Shown one piece after another: positions 1-10,329 of a DNA stretch of 64,000 nt. Position 1 is the first letter of the stretch; every line of letters starts with the position of its first letter. The stretch spans positions 6,014,001 through 6,078,000 of the forward strand of contig CM060733.1 in NCBI GenBank assembly GCA_030704615.1, written 5' to 3'. The notes beneath the pieces were generated by a model, which was not told where the DNA came from, made no database searches, and saw only the letters and a program-made list of their open reading frames with translations. The stretch is from Takakia lepidozioides (taxonomy: Eukaryota; Streptophyta; Takakiopsida; Takakiales; Takakiaceae). Both the position numbers and the translations under genes were made by a program.

Positions 1-1098
1 TCCGTGGAACAAACAGGCTCATTTACAATTTGCTTTGAAAAAGGTAACCATGACATCACTGGGAAATAGAACTATGTTCTATAATTCTCACCAGGATGTT
101 GTCCTGAATTAGAATTCCTTATTAAGAACTCCTTTGGTGAGATTAGGGTTTTCTAGATGGTCTGTGCTGATGCTCCAGTTCCAAGTGTCAACAAGTGATA
201 TTCTCACCAACTCTCACCATGTAGGTGAGAAAAACACAAAGAAAGGACTACTAGCATTTAAAAAGACATAAATTCCACACCTCTACCACTAAAACAAGAC
301 CAACCACATATTGGATGTGAAACTATTATCTCTGCTGCTGTCACGTTGGCTGAATGACTACACGATTGCCCGTTGTCTGTCTAAGAGCTACCATATCAAA
401 GTATTAGGGTTTCAAGAACGCTTCAAACCCTTGGTTTGTGTGCAGCTAGACTTCCATCCCTATTAGCACGATACATTGTGGGAATCGATAGTAAAACTCC
501 CGTCACATGGCTTGCTGCCAAAGCGCTTAGATGTGGCCCTGATTGATGAACTTGCGAAGATTAAGTAAGCCCTAAAAAGAGCCCCGATCATGACATTAAA
601 GCTTAAACCCCCTGGAAGTTATCCCCGGCATCCATTCCCTTAAGCTGCTATGCCAAATGTCAGCAAGTAAAGTGATCAGGAACTGCTTCTACAGGCTTCA
701 TGAAAAATGAGATTTCTGTTGGAGATTGGTCACATCCAGCTTACTCTGCGAGGACTGCGAACAATCAGCTCCGAAGACCTACATGTACAAATCCCTGTAG
801 AAGTACTGCAATTTGATGCAAGCTACATTGGTCCAATGAGACTCAGTACATCAGCAGAAGAAGGTTGGCCTATATGCGCTATATCCGCTCTGCGTGGATC
901 GTCCCACCTCTTATAGAATGACGAGGAGTAGAGTGGCCTCCTTGAGAATCTATAGCAAAAGAAGATTCCTCGAACAAACTCACCATTAAACACCAACTTT
1001 ATTACGCGGATCACACCAAGCCACATGCAGGCGACATCAGTACTGAACATATTCACTAAGCAAAGAATAAACACTCCCATCGAAATAGAGCAAAGTAC
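1..1098. other. Unassigned sequence
   Basis: No protein family, RNA gene or repeat could be recognised. Short open frames on both strands lack conserved motifs. If the candidate exon at 1099-1134 is real, this stretch would hold its introns and downstream exons. Confidence 0.3.
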
Positions 1099-1134
1099 CT
1101 TGTTGACGGCAGGTCTAAAAGCCCGCCATGACAT
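1099..1134 (-). CDS. Possible first coding exon of an unidentified minus-strand gene
   Basis: Reading the minus strand, an ATG at 1134 follows a CT-rich, leader-like stretch (about 1135-1265) and opens twelve codons (MSWRAFRPAVNK) that end at AAG followed by a GTACTT donor at 1098. The open frame continues to 823 if unspliced, but the extension looks like intron. No second exon joins in phase with a recognisable protein family, so the product is unknown. The leader composition and the donor are the only support; it could be chance. Confidence 0.2.
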
Positions 1135-1897
1135 CTTCCCTCCTTCCTGGCGGCACCAGAGGGAGAGAAAGAGAGGAGGGGGACAAGGAACACAAGCGGA
1201 AAAGAGGAGAAGAGCTCTGATATGGCGGCTAGATTGGCCACCGTTGCTCCCCTAAATAAATGCACAACTAACTGCACGTGTAAAACTACTTAGCTGCATA
1301 GTTTGATAAAAAGACCCAGTGGGCTGACTCTACAAATGGGTAAAACTGTCCCAAAGGGACAGAGCTAGATAAGCGGCTGGTCGCCTAATGCCTCCTCCTA
1401 TTGTGAAGAGAGAGATTTACTTTTATCCATAAGAAATGTTAACCTTAATAAAATTATGTCATGGTTATCCCATAGTTTCGGGTTCATGGATTCTGCCTTT
1501 GTAATGGCTCCATGGCTCAAAAAGGGAGTAAACTTTCATTTCTTCTCAAGATTCAGATGCTCGGCCGGTGTTTAGTTGGAAGCAAATAAAGCAACAAATA
1601 AATAAGTGTATGTTAGTTATAATTTATAACATGATGATATCTAGGCATATGACTAGGTAGTTTAAAATCGAGTACATTATTCTATCTGTATTGTTGGATT
1701 TATACACCTAACTTCGTGTACAAGGAGTTAGTTTTGTAGGTACAGCCCTTCAGTTTAGGTAGGTCTGTAGTTCAACGGAAGGGTCATGATTATTAGTAGT
1801 TGGTGGCTCCGAGCCAAACTGTATATCTCCCTGCTCGTTAATCCAAGACTCATCAGTTCTGCTAATCACTTTTCTGTGTTCTTCAATTGTGTCTTTT

Positions 1898-1910
1898 TGG
1901 TATCAGAGCT
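1898..1910 (+). promoter_or_regulatory. Primer-binding site of the copia element (initiator tRNA-Met)
   Basis: TGGTATCAGAGCT lies twelve bases after the putative LTR end. It is complementary to the 3' end of plant initiator tRNA-Met, the usual primer for minus-strand DNA synthesis in plant LTR elements. Confidence 0.85.
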
Positions 1911-2247
1911 GAGGAATCACAGTACTGCAGAGCGTGAGCTAAGCTCCGTACGGTCAAGATTCTCTTCTCTTCACGTTTGCTTGTATTGAACAGTGAGTGC
2001 AGCTCACATACGATCTTGTCATATGCTGTGAGCCCAGCTCCAGCAAGTTCTTGTCGGCGACTACTATTTTTTGCTTTCGTTGTATTAGCTACTCATGGGT
2101 TCTCTTTGTTCCTTTGTCTTCTCTTTTGTTTCTTGATTTTCTTTCCGTAACCTCTTTGAGTTTTCTGCCGAAGTTAAGAAATGGGTCCCATTCATTTCAC
2201 TTCATAGATTTTTTCTTTCTTCATTCTCTACGATCGCCAGTCACCAT

Positions 2248-3165
2248 GACAAGTCAAGATCCTGTTAGTGATGCAAACAAGCTTTCTGGCCCCCTGAACT
2301 ATTCAACATGGAAGTTCAGAATCAAAAATATCCTCATGAGAGATGATCTCTGGGACATAGTTTTCACTTCGAAGATCCCAAGGACAGTTGGAGGTACTTG
2401 GCAGAACTGTACATGATCCCAAACAATGCAATTCGCCTCATGCTCAAAGACAAACTAACGTCGATTAAACTTGGTGAGTGTGCATATGTTGCAGATTATT
2501 TGCAGAACATTTAGGAGATCCAGTTCGAGCTCACATGGATTGGAGAGGCGATCCCTCAAAATGACTTGGTGGAGAGAATGTTGAACACCCTTCCGGATAG
2601 CTACACTGGAATTCTTGCAACTTTCAACGGCAACTTACAACTCCCCACTTTCAGCGAAGTGTCTACTCGGCTCAAGAAGAGGGAAGGCTTGCCTTCCGAG
2701 CTAAAGCCATGGGCAATAGTGACAACGCCGAAGCGCTCATGGTGGAAATGCGCAACAGCCCTTTCTATAACTTTCATGGGAGACGACCCTATGAGCCAGC
2801 ACGTGGAGTCTTCCGTCTAAGTTTCAACCCGAGCTTCAATGACAGTGCCGAAGGACGTGATGGTTTCTGACCAAGAACCATTGGTCCCTGCAATTTTTGT
2901 GGTGAGCTTGGACATCTGATGAGAAACTGTTCCGAACTCGCAAGGGAAATGGCCAAACGAGCACGTGAACGACGCATCCATCAACATGCTTCTGCTCACA
3001 CGAACGTTGTGGAGAATGAGCAAGACAGCCCAGTGGAGAATGACGACACATTTCTAAATCTTTTTGAGTGTGGCATCAATGCTTTGGACTTTAGAGAAAG
3101 ATCTGGACTGGTTTGTCGATTTAGGTGCTTCCAAGCATACTGCATGAGAGAAGAGTGCCATTAGA
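2248..3165 (+). pseudogene. Copia gag, zinc knuckle and protease remnant
   Basis: The ATG at 2248 opens a copia gag (LSGPLNYSTWKFRIKN and so on, UBN2/Retrotran_gag type) that binds and packages the element RNA. The frame breaks near 2415 and resumes in other frames; 2566-2820 carries a gag segment with a short conserved stretch NTLPDSY. A CX2CX4HX4C knuckle (CNFCGELGHLMRNC) is encoded at about 2893-2934. The protease site near 3113 reads VDLGAS where copia proteases have VDSGAS, consistent with one C-to-T change in a TCA codon, and a stop follows soon after. Non-functional. Confidence 0.8.
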
Positions 3166-3406
3166 GAAGTAGTTTCCTCAAGCAATCTCTCTCATGTAAG
3201 AGCTGCTGGAGGGGAAAGTCATGCCATAGAGGGCACATGCATTGTAAACATCAAGCTCACAGAAGTTCTGTATGTACCGACTCTGACAAAAAATCTTATA
3301 TCTGTTGGGTCTTTGGCAGACAAGGGTATGATCTTAATCTTTAACGATAAACTATGCTTGATCCTGATTGGACAAGGGCATCATGACACAAACAGTGGAC
3401 ACTATC

Positions 3407-3945
3407 AGTTTAGTATTGCTTCTAGTTCATTTTGTCACCCTGAATGGAGGACACTCAGTACCAAATGCTCGGCAATCCTTTGTGGAAATGATTTATGATT
3501 TTGTGCTTAACTTGGTGAACGAACAAATAAGCGGCGCTTCTTCGATGAAACAACGATTTTTCCCCCTAATCTTTGTCACTTTTACTTCTTCATTATTTCG
3601 TAATCTTATTGGTATGATACCCCATAGTTTTACAGTAACAAGTCATTTTATAATTACCCTGGGTCTTCCATTATCTCTTTCTATTGGAATCACTATAGTT
3701 GGATTTCAAACGCATGGGCTTCATTTTTTCAGTTTGTCATTACCGCAAGGAGTACCCTTGTCGTTAGCACCTTTCTTAGTACCTCCCGAGCCAATCCCTC
3801 ATCGTTTCCGCGCATTAAGTTCAGGAATACGTTTATTTGCCAATATGATGGCTGGTCATAGTTTAGTCAAGATTTTGAGTGGGTTTGCTCGGACTATGCT
3901 ATCTATGGGGGGTATTATGTATTTAGCACATCTTGCTCCTTTTTT
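3407..3945 (+). pseudogene. atp6: Nuclear copy of mitochondrial atp6 (ATP synthase subunit a), partial
   Basis: About 180 codons of the mitochondrial F1F0-ATPase subunit a are present without a stop. Recognisable blocks are VLNLVNEQI, FTVTSHFIITLG, GITIVGFQTHGLHFF, and IRLFANMMAGHSLVKILSG, which is the proton-channel region with the essential arginine of IRLFANM. The N-terminal extension and the C-terminal helix are missing. The copy lies inside a copia element, between its GHYQF and pre-integrase codons, so it is a NUMT and not an expressed gene. Seventeen codons encode Arg, His, Ser or Pro where plant ATP6 proteins have Cys/Trp, Tyr, Phe/Leu or Leu/Ser; each differs by one genomic C that should be U, the pattern of unedited sites (see findings). 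The source is therefore mitochondrial DNA, not edited cDNA. Confidence 0.95.
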
Positions 3946-4017
3946 GACAGACTCCATGCCTCGAAAACTCAGCCACAGTCCATACCACGTGTCTGCTCTG
4001 TCGTGGATCTCACGCAA

Positions 4018-5342
4018 CTGTGGCACCGAAGGCTTGGTCACCTCAACCCACAAAGCGTCCACCTCCTGTCAATGTGAGATCTTGCGACAGGAATTCCCAA
4101 GATTGGAATATCATCTCGCTTGTGCCAAGGATGGATGGAAGGCAAACAACATCGTGAGCGTGCACCTAAGCATGCAACTCACCGGGCACCTCAGGTACTT
4201 GAACTGATACATTCCGACCTATTCACATGGAAGAGCTCAATATTTTATCACGTTTGTTGATGACTACAGCCGCAAGACATGGGTTTTCTTCTTACAGCAC
4301 AAGTCTCAAGCCTTTGAGTACTTCAAGAAGTTTAAAGCATATGTTGAAAACCTTACAGGCAAAAGAATCAAGCGTTTGAGAAGTGATAGAGGTGGGGAAT
4401 ACTTTTCGGCAGATTTTGTGTTTCTGCGAAAAGGAGGGTATCAGCAGACAACTTACTCAATCTTACACCTCGCACCAAAAATGGTGTGGCAGAGAGAAAG
4501 AACATGACGCTCATGGAGAAGGCTAGAGCCATGGTCTACGAAACGGGGTTCCTAGATATCTTTGGGCTGAAGCCCTCTCCACTGCCAACTTTCTTACCAA
4601 CCTATCTCCCACCAAGGCAAACCTTGGAACCACCCCTAATGAGAGATTTTCTGGTGAGAAACCAGATCTGAGCAGGTTGCGGATTTTTGGGAGCATAACG
4701 CATGTACACATTCCTGATGAAAAGTGCAGAAAGCTCGATCCCAAGTCACTGCAGTGCGCTTTCATGGGATATGACAGTGAGACCAATGGTTATAGGTGTT
4801 ATCATCCTTCCACAAAGAAAATCATTATCAGCAAGGACGTGCGATTTGACGAGGGTGTTTTTCTCTATTCTAATCGAGAAACTCCCACACTTATGAGTCC
4901 TGATGATTCTATGGAGACAGGTGCACAAGAATCTGAAGTTGGTGAAGGTAACAAAGAGAGTCCCTCTGATGGGAGCCTCCAAGCTCAATTGCCACAACTC
5001 ATGGAGTCCCAGGGGAGCCAAGGCTCTGTCTTCAGACTTATTTTGCAAGCACCAGCTCCGAACTCACATGAGGAACACGGTGAGTTGATTTCTCCAACGG
5101 TTGCTGATAGTGTAGTGCCTAATCACAGATTGCTTGTGGGAAATTCGCACTCTACTTCGTCCTTGCAGAAATACTCATCACCTGAAGCTCAAAGTTCAGA
5201 ACCTCCTAGATCTCGAGCTCCTTCTACCCGTCTTAGAGACCATTTCATATTCAACGCTGAACACAGTCTAAGCAATTTTGACGAACCTAGCATTTTTGCA
5301 GAGGCAGCTTCCAACCCAGGATGGATACAGTCCATGGAGTAG
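4018..5342 (+). pseudogene. Copia integrase and linker region, broken
   Basis: Integrase would insert element cDNA into chromosomes. The GAG-pre-integrase motif LWHRRLGHLN is encoded at about 4018, followed by a stop at 4069 and a frameshift near 4242. Core motifs FVDDYSRKTWVFF, LRSDRGGEYF and VAERKN-TLMEKARAM are readable in shifting frames. The frame at 4677-5342 (221 codons) is intact and carries the integrase C-terminal block (LRIFGSITHVHIPDEK, then FMGYDSETNGYRCYHP) and the variable linker ahead of RT. The RT start follows at 5343 after a TAG stop. Confidence 0.82.
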
Positions 5343-5475
5343 GAAATGACTTCAATTTATCATGACAACACATGGTCTCTCACAGATTTACCTGTAGGCA
5401 AAAGGCCCATTGACACCAAATGGGTATACAAAGTGAAGGAAGGAACATCGCAACGGTGGCATTTCGCCACATCAA

Positions 5476-6110
5476 GATTTTTCAATTCTTCACACATGGG
5501 CCAACGGCATAGGCTACACTAGAGGTTGCACTTGGGCCTCCACATAGGAGGAAATTTTAGATTTCAATTCTTCACACATGGGCCAAAGGTACAGGCCAGA
5601 GTTGGACTGGTATCAAGTTTTTTACATACCAGACTGGTCCTGGTACCAGGCATATTACAAAACTTTCATACCAGTCTGGTCTCTATAATGGTGGATGTAT
5701 TTTTTTCCAGATACTCGTATGAATATGAGTATCATGACCACAATACCAGCTGGTATGAGATATCAACTCTGGTATCATTCCAAAGCCATCTTGAATTACA
5801 AATTTATCAAGTGGCAAGTATCAAGTGAAAATAAAAAAAATATACATAAGTACAAATATATAGGCATATGTACACATAAATTAATTCAGTATACATACCA
5901 GAGTAAATGAGGAAGACGATGGGGGAGTACGGGTATTGTGGCTGGTATGAAAGAACTGATACCAACCTGGTCTGGTATCTGACCAAGTATTCTCCCAAAT
6001 GATACCAGACTTGTCTGGTATCTAATACTAGTGCATATACCAGTATTATGTATTGTCCTTCACCTATATACCAGTCCAACACTGGTATAGGCTACCCTAG
6101 AGGTCGCATT
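5476..6110. repeat. Dispersed repeat rich in ACCAG/CTGGT palindromes
   Basis: A mosaic with many copies of ACCAGTCTGGT-like half-palindromes (for example 5619-5680, 5745-5775, 5939-6090). Related stretches occur at 21300-21440, 22560-22680 and 34838-34925. No coding content is visible. It probably belongs to a non-autonomous element family; its ends are not defined. Confidence 0.5.
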
Positions 6111-6500
6111 TGGGCCTAGTCGACATATGAGATGCATTTGGATACATATGGGATTCCACTAAGACTTAGATGACATTGGACACTAGGGCCAACCGCAGAG
6201 GTTACCCTAGAGGTCGCAATTGGGCCTAGACATAGAAGACGTACTTGGATACCATAGGAAACTAGGGTAGCATGTGCCGTTGGCCCAAGTGTCCAGTGTC
6301 ATCTAAGTCCAAGTGCAATCCCCTATCTATCCAAGTATGTCTCCTATGTTGAGGTCCACATGCGACCTCTAGGGCAGCCTGTGCCGTTGGCCCAAGTGTC
6401 CAACGTCATCTAAGTCCAAGTGCAACCCCTATGTATCCAAGTGTGTCTTCTATGTCGAGGCCCAAGTGTGACCTCTAGGGTAGCCTATGTCGTTGGCCCA
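6080..6500. repeat. CACTTGGGCC-family repeat block
   Basis: Repeated, imperfect units around 'cacttgggcctcgacataggag' and its complement, in both orientations. The same family appears at 9120-9460, 10255-10315 and 42400-43020, and a short piece at 5525-5600. No gene is visible. Confidence 0.6.
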
Positions 6501-7513
6501 AGTGTAAGATCTTATATGTATTCCATGTCACAAACATAGCCCAGATGAACTTACCAAGAGTAAATATCAGAAGTTATCAAGTTACCATGTAACCAAAAGT
6601 TACCATAATTTACCGTGATATATCATGATCTACCATAATTTACCATAAGCTACCATTAGTTACCAAGTTACCGAGAGTTTATCAAATTACCGAAAATAAC
6701 TTAGGAAACTGCTCGTGAAGCTTCATTTGGAGGAAACTTCTCCATCAAGATACCTCTTTTGTTTCAAGAAACTTCTTCATTAAGAAATTGTTTTTAAATG
6801 AAACTTCTTCATCAAGAAACCTTTGTTTAACCTTGGAAAATTCTCCATCAAGAAACCTCCATTGGGGAAGCTTCTTAGGGAACTTCCTAGTAGCTAGTAT
6901 ATTTAGAAGGCGAGACTGGACACTCCTCAGTCTCGCCAACACAAGTTCAAGCTACTCTTGTTTCCAGTTCCAGTACTCCAGTCCAGCTTCCAGTACTCTA
7001 GTCCAGTTTCCAGTATCTGGTATTCCAGTCCAGTTCCCATCATTCCAGTATTCAAGTCCAGTTCTAGTATCTTGTACTCTTGTCCATTGTTATAAAGATC
7101 ATCTTGATTCATGTTTACCAATCATGCATTCGACCACTTCGACCTTGACTTTTTGTCTAGTCTTGTACCTCTAGTCTGATCTTTTGTTTGGGTTCAGTCA
7201 TGTTATCGTCATTGACAATTTGGCAAGACTAAAGTTTGTTCATTATAAGTTAGTTAAGATGGAAGGCATATTTGCAGAACTGGTCGTCACCTTGCAGAGT
7301 TTTCAGCTCCAAATGCAAGAACTTCGCACCTCTACCGCCCAATTGTAAGCTGATCAGTCTCAAGATCTTGGCAACGCTTTCCACAATTTGCAACAACAAA
7401 TTTCAGAGTTAAAATAGTCGAACAATGGATCTTCAACCATACGAGTCCCTACTGCAACAGCTCTTACTGCAACGGTTCCTCTTCAACAAATTACGAAAGA
7501 ACCAAAGATCAGC

Positions 7514-8008
7514 ATGCCCGAGAAATTTGATGGGACAAGATCAAGATTTCGCGGTTTTGCTCAACAAGTACGATTGTTTCTACGACTACATCCACAACGC
7601 TACCCCGATGAAGGTATTCAAGTGGGATTCGTGGGCACCCTTTTATCAGGCACTGCCTTATCTTGGTTTGCACCGCTATTAGAAAAAAATTTGCATTTAC
7701 TATACAATTTTGAAGCGTTCATGTCCGAGTTCACTGTAACGTTTGGAGAGAATGATAGAAAGAGAGTTGGAGAGACAAAGATGCGAAATCTTCGACAAGG
7801 AGCACGTCTTGCTTCCGAATTTCGACAACTTGCGTGCGACCTCGACTGGAATGAGAATAACCTCATTAGTCAGTTTCGATGTGGGCTAAAAGAGGATGTA
7901 AAAGATTTGTTGCTGACAATGCCAAACGTGAGTACACTGAGCGAATTCATTACCCAAGTCATTGCTAATCGTTTGTTCGAAAGACGTCAAGAGAAACGAT
8001 CTGGATGA
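7514..8008 (+). CDS. Retrotransposon gag (capsid-like) protein
   Basis: The open frame of 164 codons starts MPEKFDGTRSRFRGFAQQV and matches the Retrotrans_gag pattern: FDG near the start, then FVGTLLSGTALSWFAPLL, a helix-rich middle, and ISQFRCGLKEDVKDLLL near the end, typical of Ty3/sushi-type gag. It would assemble the particle around the element RNA. An in-frame stop ends it at 8008. The knuckle CLYCGEEDHITLNC is encoded downstream (about 8145-8190) after further breaks, and a protease start (LLDSGASTCFIDKSFA) at about 8392-8440. It may be read from an upstream start in the 7425 region in another frame. Confidence 0.75.
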   Translation: MPEKFDGTRSRFRGFAQQVRLFLRLHPQRYPDEGIQVGFVGTLLSGTALSWFAPLLEKNLHLLYNFEAFMSEFTVTFGENDRKRVGETKMRNLRQGARLASEFRQLACDLDWNENNLISQFRCGLKEDVKDLLLTMPNVSTLSEFITQVIANRLFERRQEKRSG

Positions 8009-8097
8009 TCGACGACGCATCATGTCGCTGCTACTACGGCACCAAACACAACGATCCATCAGTCATTTGGTAGTGATCATATGCAGATTGATGTTGT

Positions 8098-8645
8098 TTG
8101 ATTGAAGCCATTGACGCCACAAGAAAAACACGACGCTCGAATGGATTATGCCTCTATTGCGGAGAAGAAGATCACATAACATTAAATTGCCCCAACAAAA
8201 GAAGATTCAAAGCTCGGGGCGCAACTCAAGTGTTCGATACGAGGAGGTTGGAAAACGAAGATGTCCAGTCACAATATGGACCACAAATTTCTCACCAAAA
8301 AAATGTCTCTTTCTACCTCCAGACCCTGCACCTTGCTTCACAGTTCTGGTAAAAATCAGAGTGCAACATTGAGATATCTCTGTAGAAGCACTTTTGGACT
8401 CAGGGGCTTCAACATGTTTTATTGACAAAAGCTTTGCGAAACAACACAAGTTAACGCTCGTAAAGAAGAAACTCTCGGCCCCGTTGAAGTCATCGATGGA
8501 CGACCGTTAGCATTAGGAAATGTTGACCATGAAACTCGACCACTTGAAGTGAAGCTTAAAGATCAATGATCACATATTTTTTTCAACGTCATCTAGTCTC
8601 CAACGAATCCTATGATCCTTGGACTTCCCTGGTTCGTATTTCACA
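8098..8645 (+). pseudogene. Gag zinc knuckle and aspartic protease remnant
   Basis: A CX2CX4HX4C nucleic-acid-binding knuckle near 8150 is followed by a retropepsin active-site block DSGAST near 8397 and, in another frame, the downstream protease block ILGLPWF near 8612-8632. Stops and at least one frameshift separate the pieces. The sequence stops shortly before the 3' LTR remnant, so no polymerase follows. Confidence 0.65.
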
Positions 8646-9119
8646 ATCTTGATAGGAAATTTCTCCATCAAGAAACCTTTGTTTAATGAAACTTTTCCAT
8701 TAGAAAACCTTCGTTTAACCTTGGAAACCTCTCCATCAAGAAACCTCCATTGGGAAAGCTTCTTAGGGAACTTCCTAATAACTAGTATATATAGAAGGCG
8801 AGACTGGACACTCCTCAGTTTTCCAACACAAGTTCAAGCTACTCTTGTTTCCAGTCCCAGTACTCCAATCCAGCTTCCAGTACTCTAGTCCAGTTTCCAG
8901 TATCTGGTACTCCAGTCCAGTTCCCAGCATTCCAGTATTCAAGTCGAGTTCCAGTATCTTGTACTCTTGTCCATTATTATAAAGATCATCTTGATTAATG
9001 TTTACCCATCATGCATTCGACCACTCCGACCTTGACTTCTTGTCTAGTTTTGTACCTCTAGTCTGTTCTCTTGTTTGGGTTCAGTCATGTTCTCGTCCTT
9101 GACATTCTATTGTGTTTCC

Positions 9120-9465
9120 TATGTCGAGGCCCAAGTGCGACCTCTAGTGTAGCCTATGCCGTTGGCCCATATGTGAAGAATTGAAATCTAAGACCAAGTA
9201 TAATTTCCTATATATCCAAATGCGTCTCCTATGTCGAGGCCCATCTAAGCCTAAGTGCAATCTTCTATTCATGTATCCAAGTGCATCTCCTATGTAGAGC
9301 CCCAATTGTCCACTGTCATCTAAACCCAAGTCCAATCTCCTATGTATCCAGTGCAATTTTCTATGTATGCAAGTGCAACTCCTATGTTGAGGCCCAAACG
9401 CAACCTCTAGGCCCTAGGGTAGCCTGTGTCGTTGGCCCAAGTGTCCAACGTCATCTAAGTCATCT
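9120..9465. repeat. CACTTGGGCC-family repeat block
   Basis: Short imperfect units with 'tcctatgtcgaggcccaag' and 'ccaagtgcaatctcc' repeat here, the same family as at 6080-6500 and 42400-43020. No coding content. Confidence 0.55.
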
Positions 9466-9487
9466 AAGTCTAATCATTTTCTTTTCC

Positions 9488-9781
9488 ACAGAGCCTACGA
9501 CCAGATTTGAACCGGAGACCTTTCCCTTGATATCTCTCCCCTCGAGGCTACAACCATTGTCCCAGAAATGCCCACTTTGCATTTTTTGTGAATTTCCAAC
9601 AACCAAAAGTACTTGGAATTCCGTATCTCCCACACCGCAGGTCCAAAAGTCATGAGACCAAGCCGGTGCACCCCTCCTCGTCGAGGGCTACCAAGCACCA
9701 GCGCCGGGGCCTCGCGGTTTGGGACATCTCAACGCTACAAAACAAAACAAAACAAACAAACAAACGTCTCGCTTCATATAT
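9488..9781 (-). repeat. tRNA-like SINE, left arm of an inverted pair
   Basis: On the minus strand the element runs from a (GTTT)n-like end through TTGAGATGTCCCAAACC to a tRNA-like end. That end has a T-arm-like hairpin with a GGTTCAAATC B-box match, closed by pairing of GAGCCT with AGGCTC. Other copies lie at 9812-10095 and 42040-42326, with a shorter piece at 10149-10230. The copies at 10149 and 42040 are followed by a run of A. Confidence 0.65.
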
Positions 9782-9811
9782 TGATTACACTTGGACATAG
9801 CAAACGCACAA

Positions 9812-10230
9812 TATATGAAGCGAGACAAGCGTTTGTTTGTTTGTTTGTTTTGTCACGTTGAGATGTCCCAAACCGCAAGGCCCAACGTGCTTGGTACCGT
9901 TGGAAAGGCCTCAGTGAGGAGGGGTACACGGGCTTGGTCTCATAATTTTTGGACCTACGGTGTGGGAGATGTGGAATTTCAAGTACTTTGGGCAGTTGGA
10001 AATTCGGGAAAAATAGCAAAGTGGGAGAATGGTTGGAGCCTCCACAGGAGAGATATCAAGGCAAGATCTCCAGTTCAAATCGGTCGTAGGCTCTATGGCT
10101 AAAACGAATTTGAAGGCTAAAACGAATTTGAAGTACTTTTGGTCACGACAATGATTGGAGCCTCGACATAAGAGACATCAAGGGAAAGGTCTCCGGTTCA
10201 AATCTGGTCGTAGGCTCTGTGGAAAAAAAA
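9812..10230 (+). repeat. tRNA-like SINE, right arm of the inverted pair, plus a partial copy
   Basis: Plus-strand copy mirroring 9488-9781 and including the T-arm-like end near 10050-10095. A second tRNA-like end piece at 10149-10222 is followed by an A-run. Together with the left arm it forms a large fold-back centred near 9797. Confidence 0.65.
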
Positions 10231-10329
10231 TGATTAGATAAGGCTTGCTTCACATAATGATGCACTTGGGCTTAGATGACATTGGACGCTTGGGCCAACG
10301 GCACAGGCTACCCTAGTTACAATAGAAGG

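Larger units (their letters stand above)
1692..5470 (+). mobile_element. Ty1/copia LTR retrotransposon, 3'-truncated and interrupted by mitochondrial DNA
   Basis: A putative 5' LTR (about 1692-1885, starting TGTTGG and ending CA) is followed by a tRNA-iMet primer-binding site at 1898. Copia-order domains follow on the plus strand: gag from the ATG at 2248, a CCHC zinc knuckle, an aspartic protease remnant, GAG-pre-integrase (LWHRRLGHLNP near 4018), integrase core (FVDDYSRKTWV near 4255, VAERKN near 4486), a linker region at 4677-5342, and the first part of reverse transcriptase (KWVYKVKEG near 5420). Stops and frameshifts break the frame repeatedly. The rest of RT, RNase H and the 3' LTR are missing; unrelated repeats begin near 5476. 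A fragment of mitochondrial atp6 interrupts it at about 3407-3945. Confidence 0.88.
6503..9104 (+). mobile_element. Ty3-like LTR retrotransposon carrying only gag and protease
   Basis: The 5' LTR spans about 6503-7217 (TGTAAG...TTGACA). A 3' LTR lacking its first part spans about 8657-9104 and ends in the same TTGACA. The LTRs share a TATA-like TAGTATATATAGAAGG region and a TCCAG-rich repeat tract (about 6960-7080 and 8850-8960). Between them lie gag (7514-8008), a CCHC knuckle and a protease start. RT, RNase H and integrase are absent, and the 3' LTR joins the internal part abruptly near 8656, so a deletion has removed pol. No matching target duplication was seen at the outer ends. Confidence 0.75.

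Noticed and set aside
3368-4207. A single 279-codon protein-coding gene
   Set aside because: It is a chimera: copia codons, then atp6, then out-of-frame copia; the last third does not encode ATP6.
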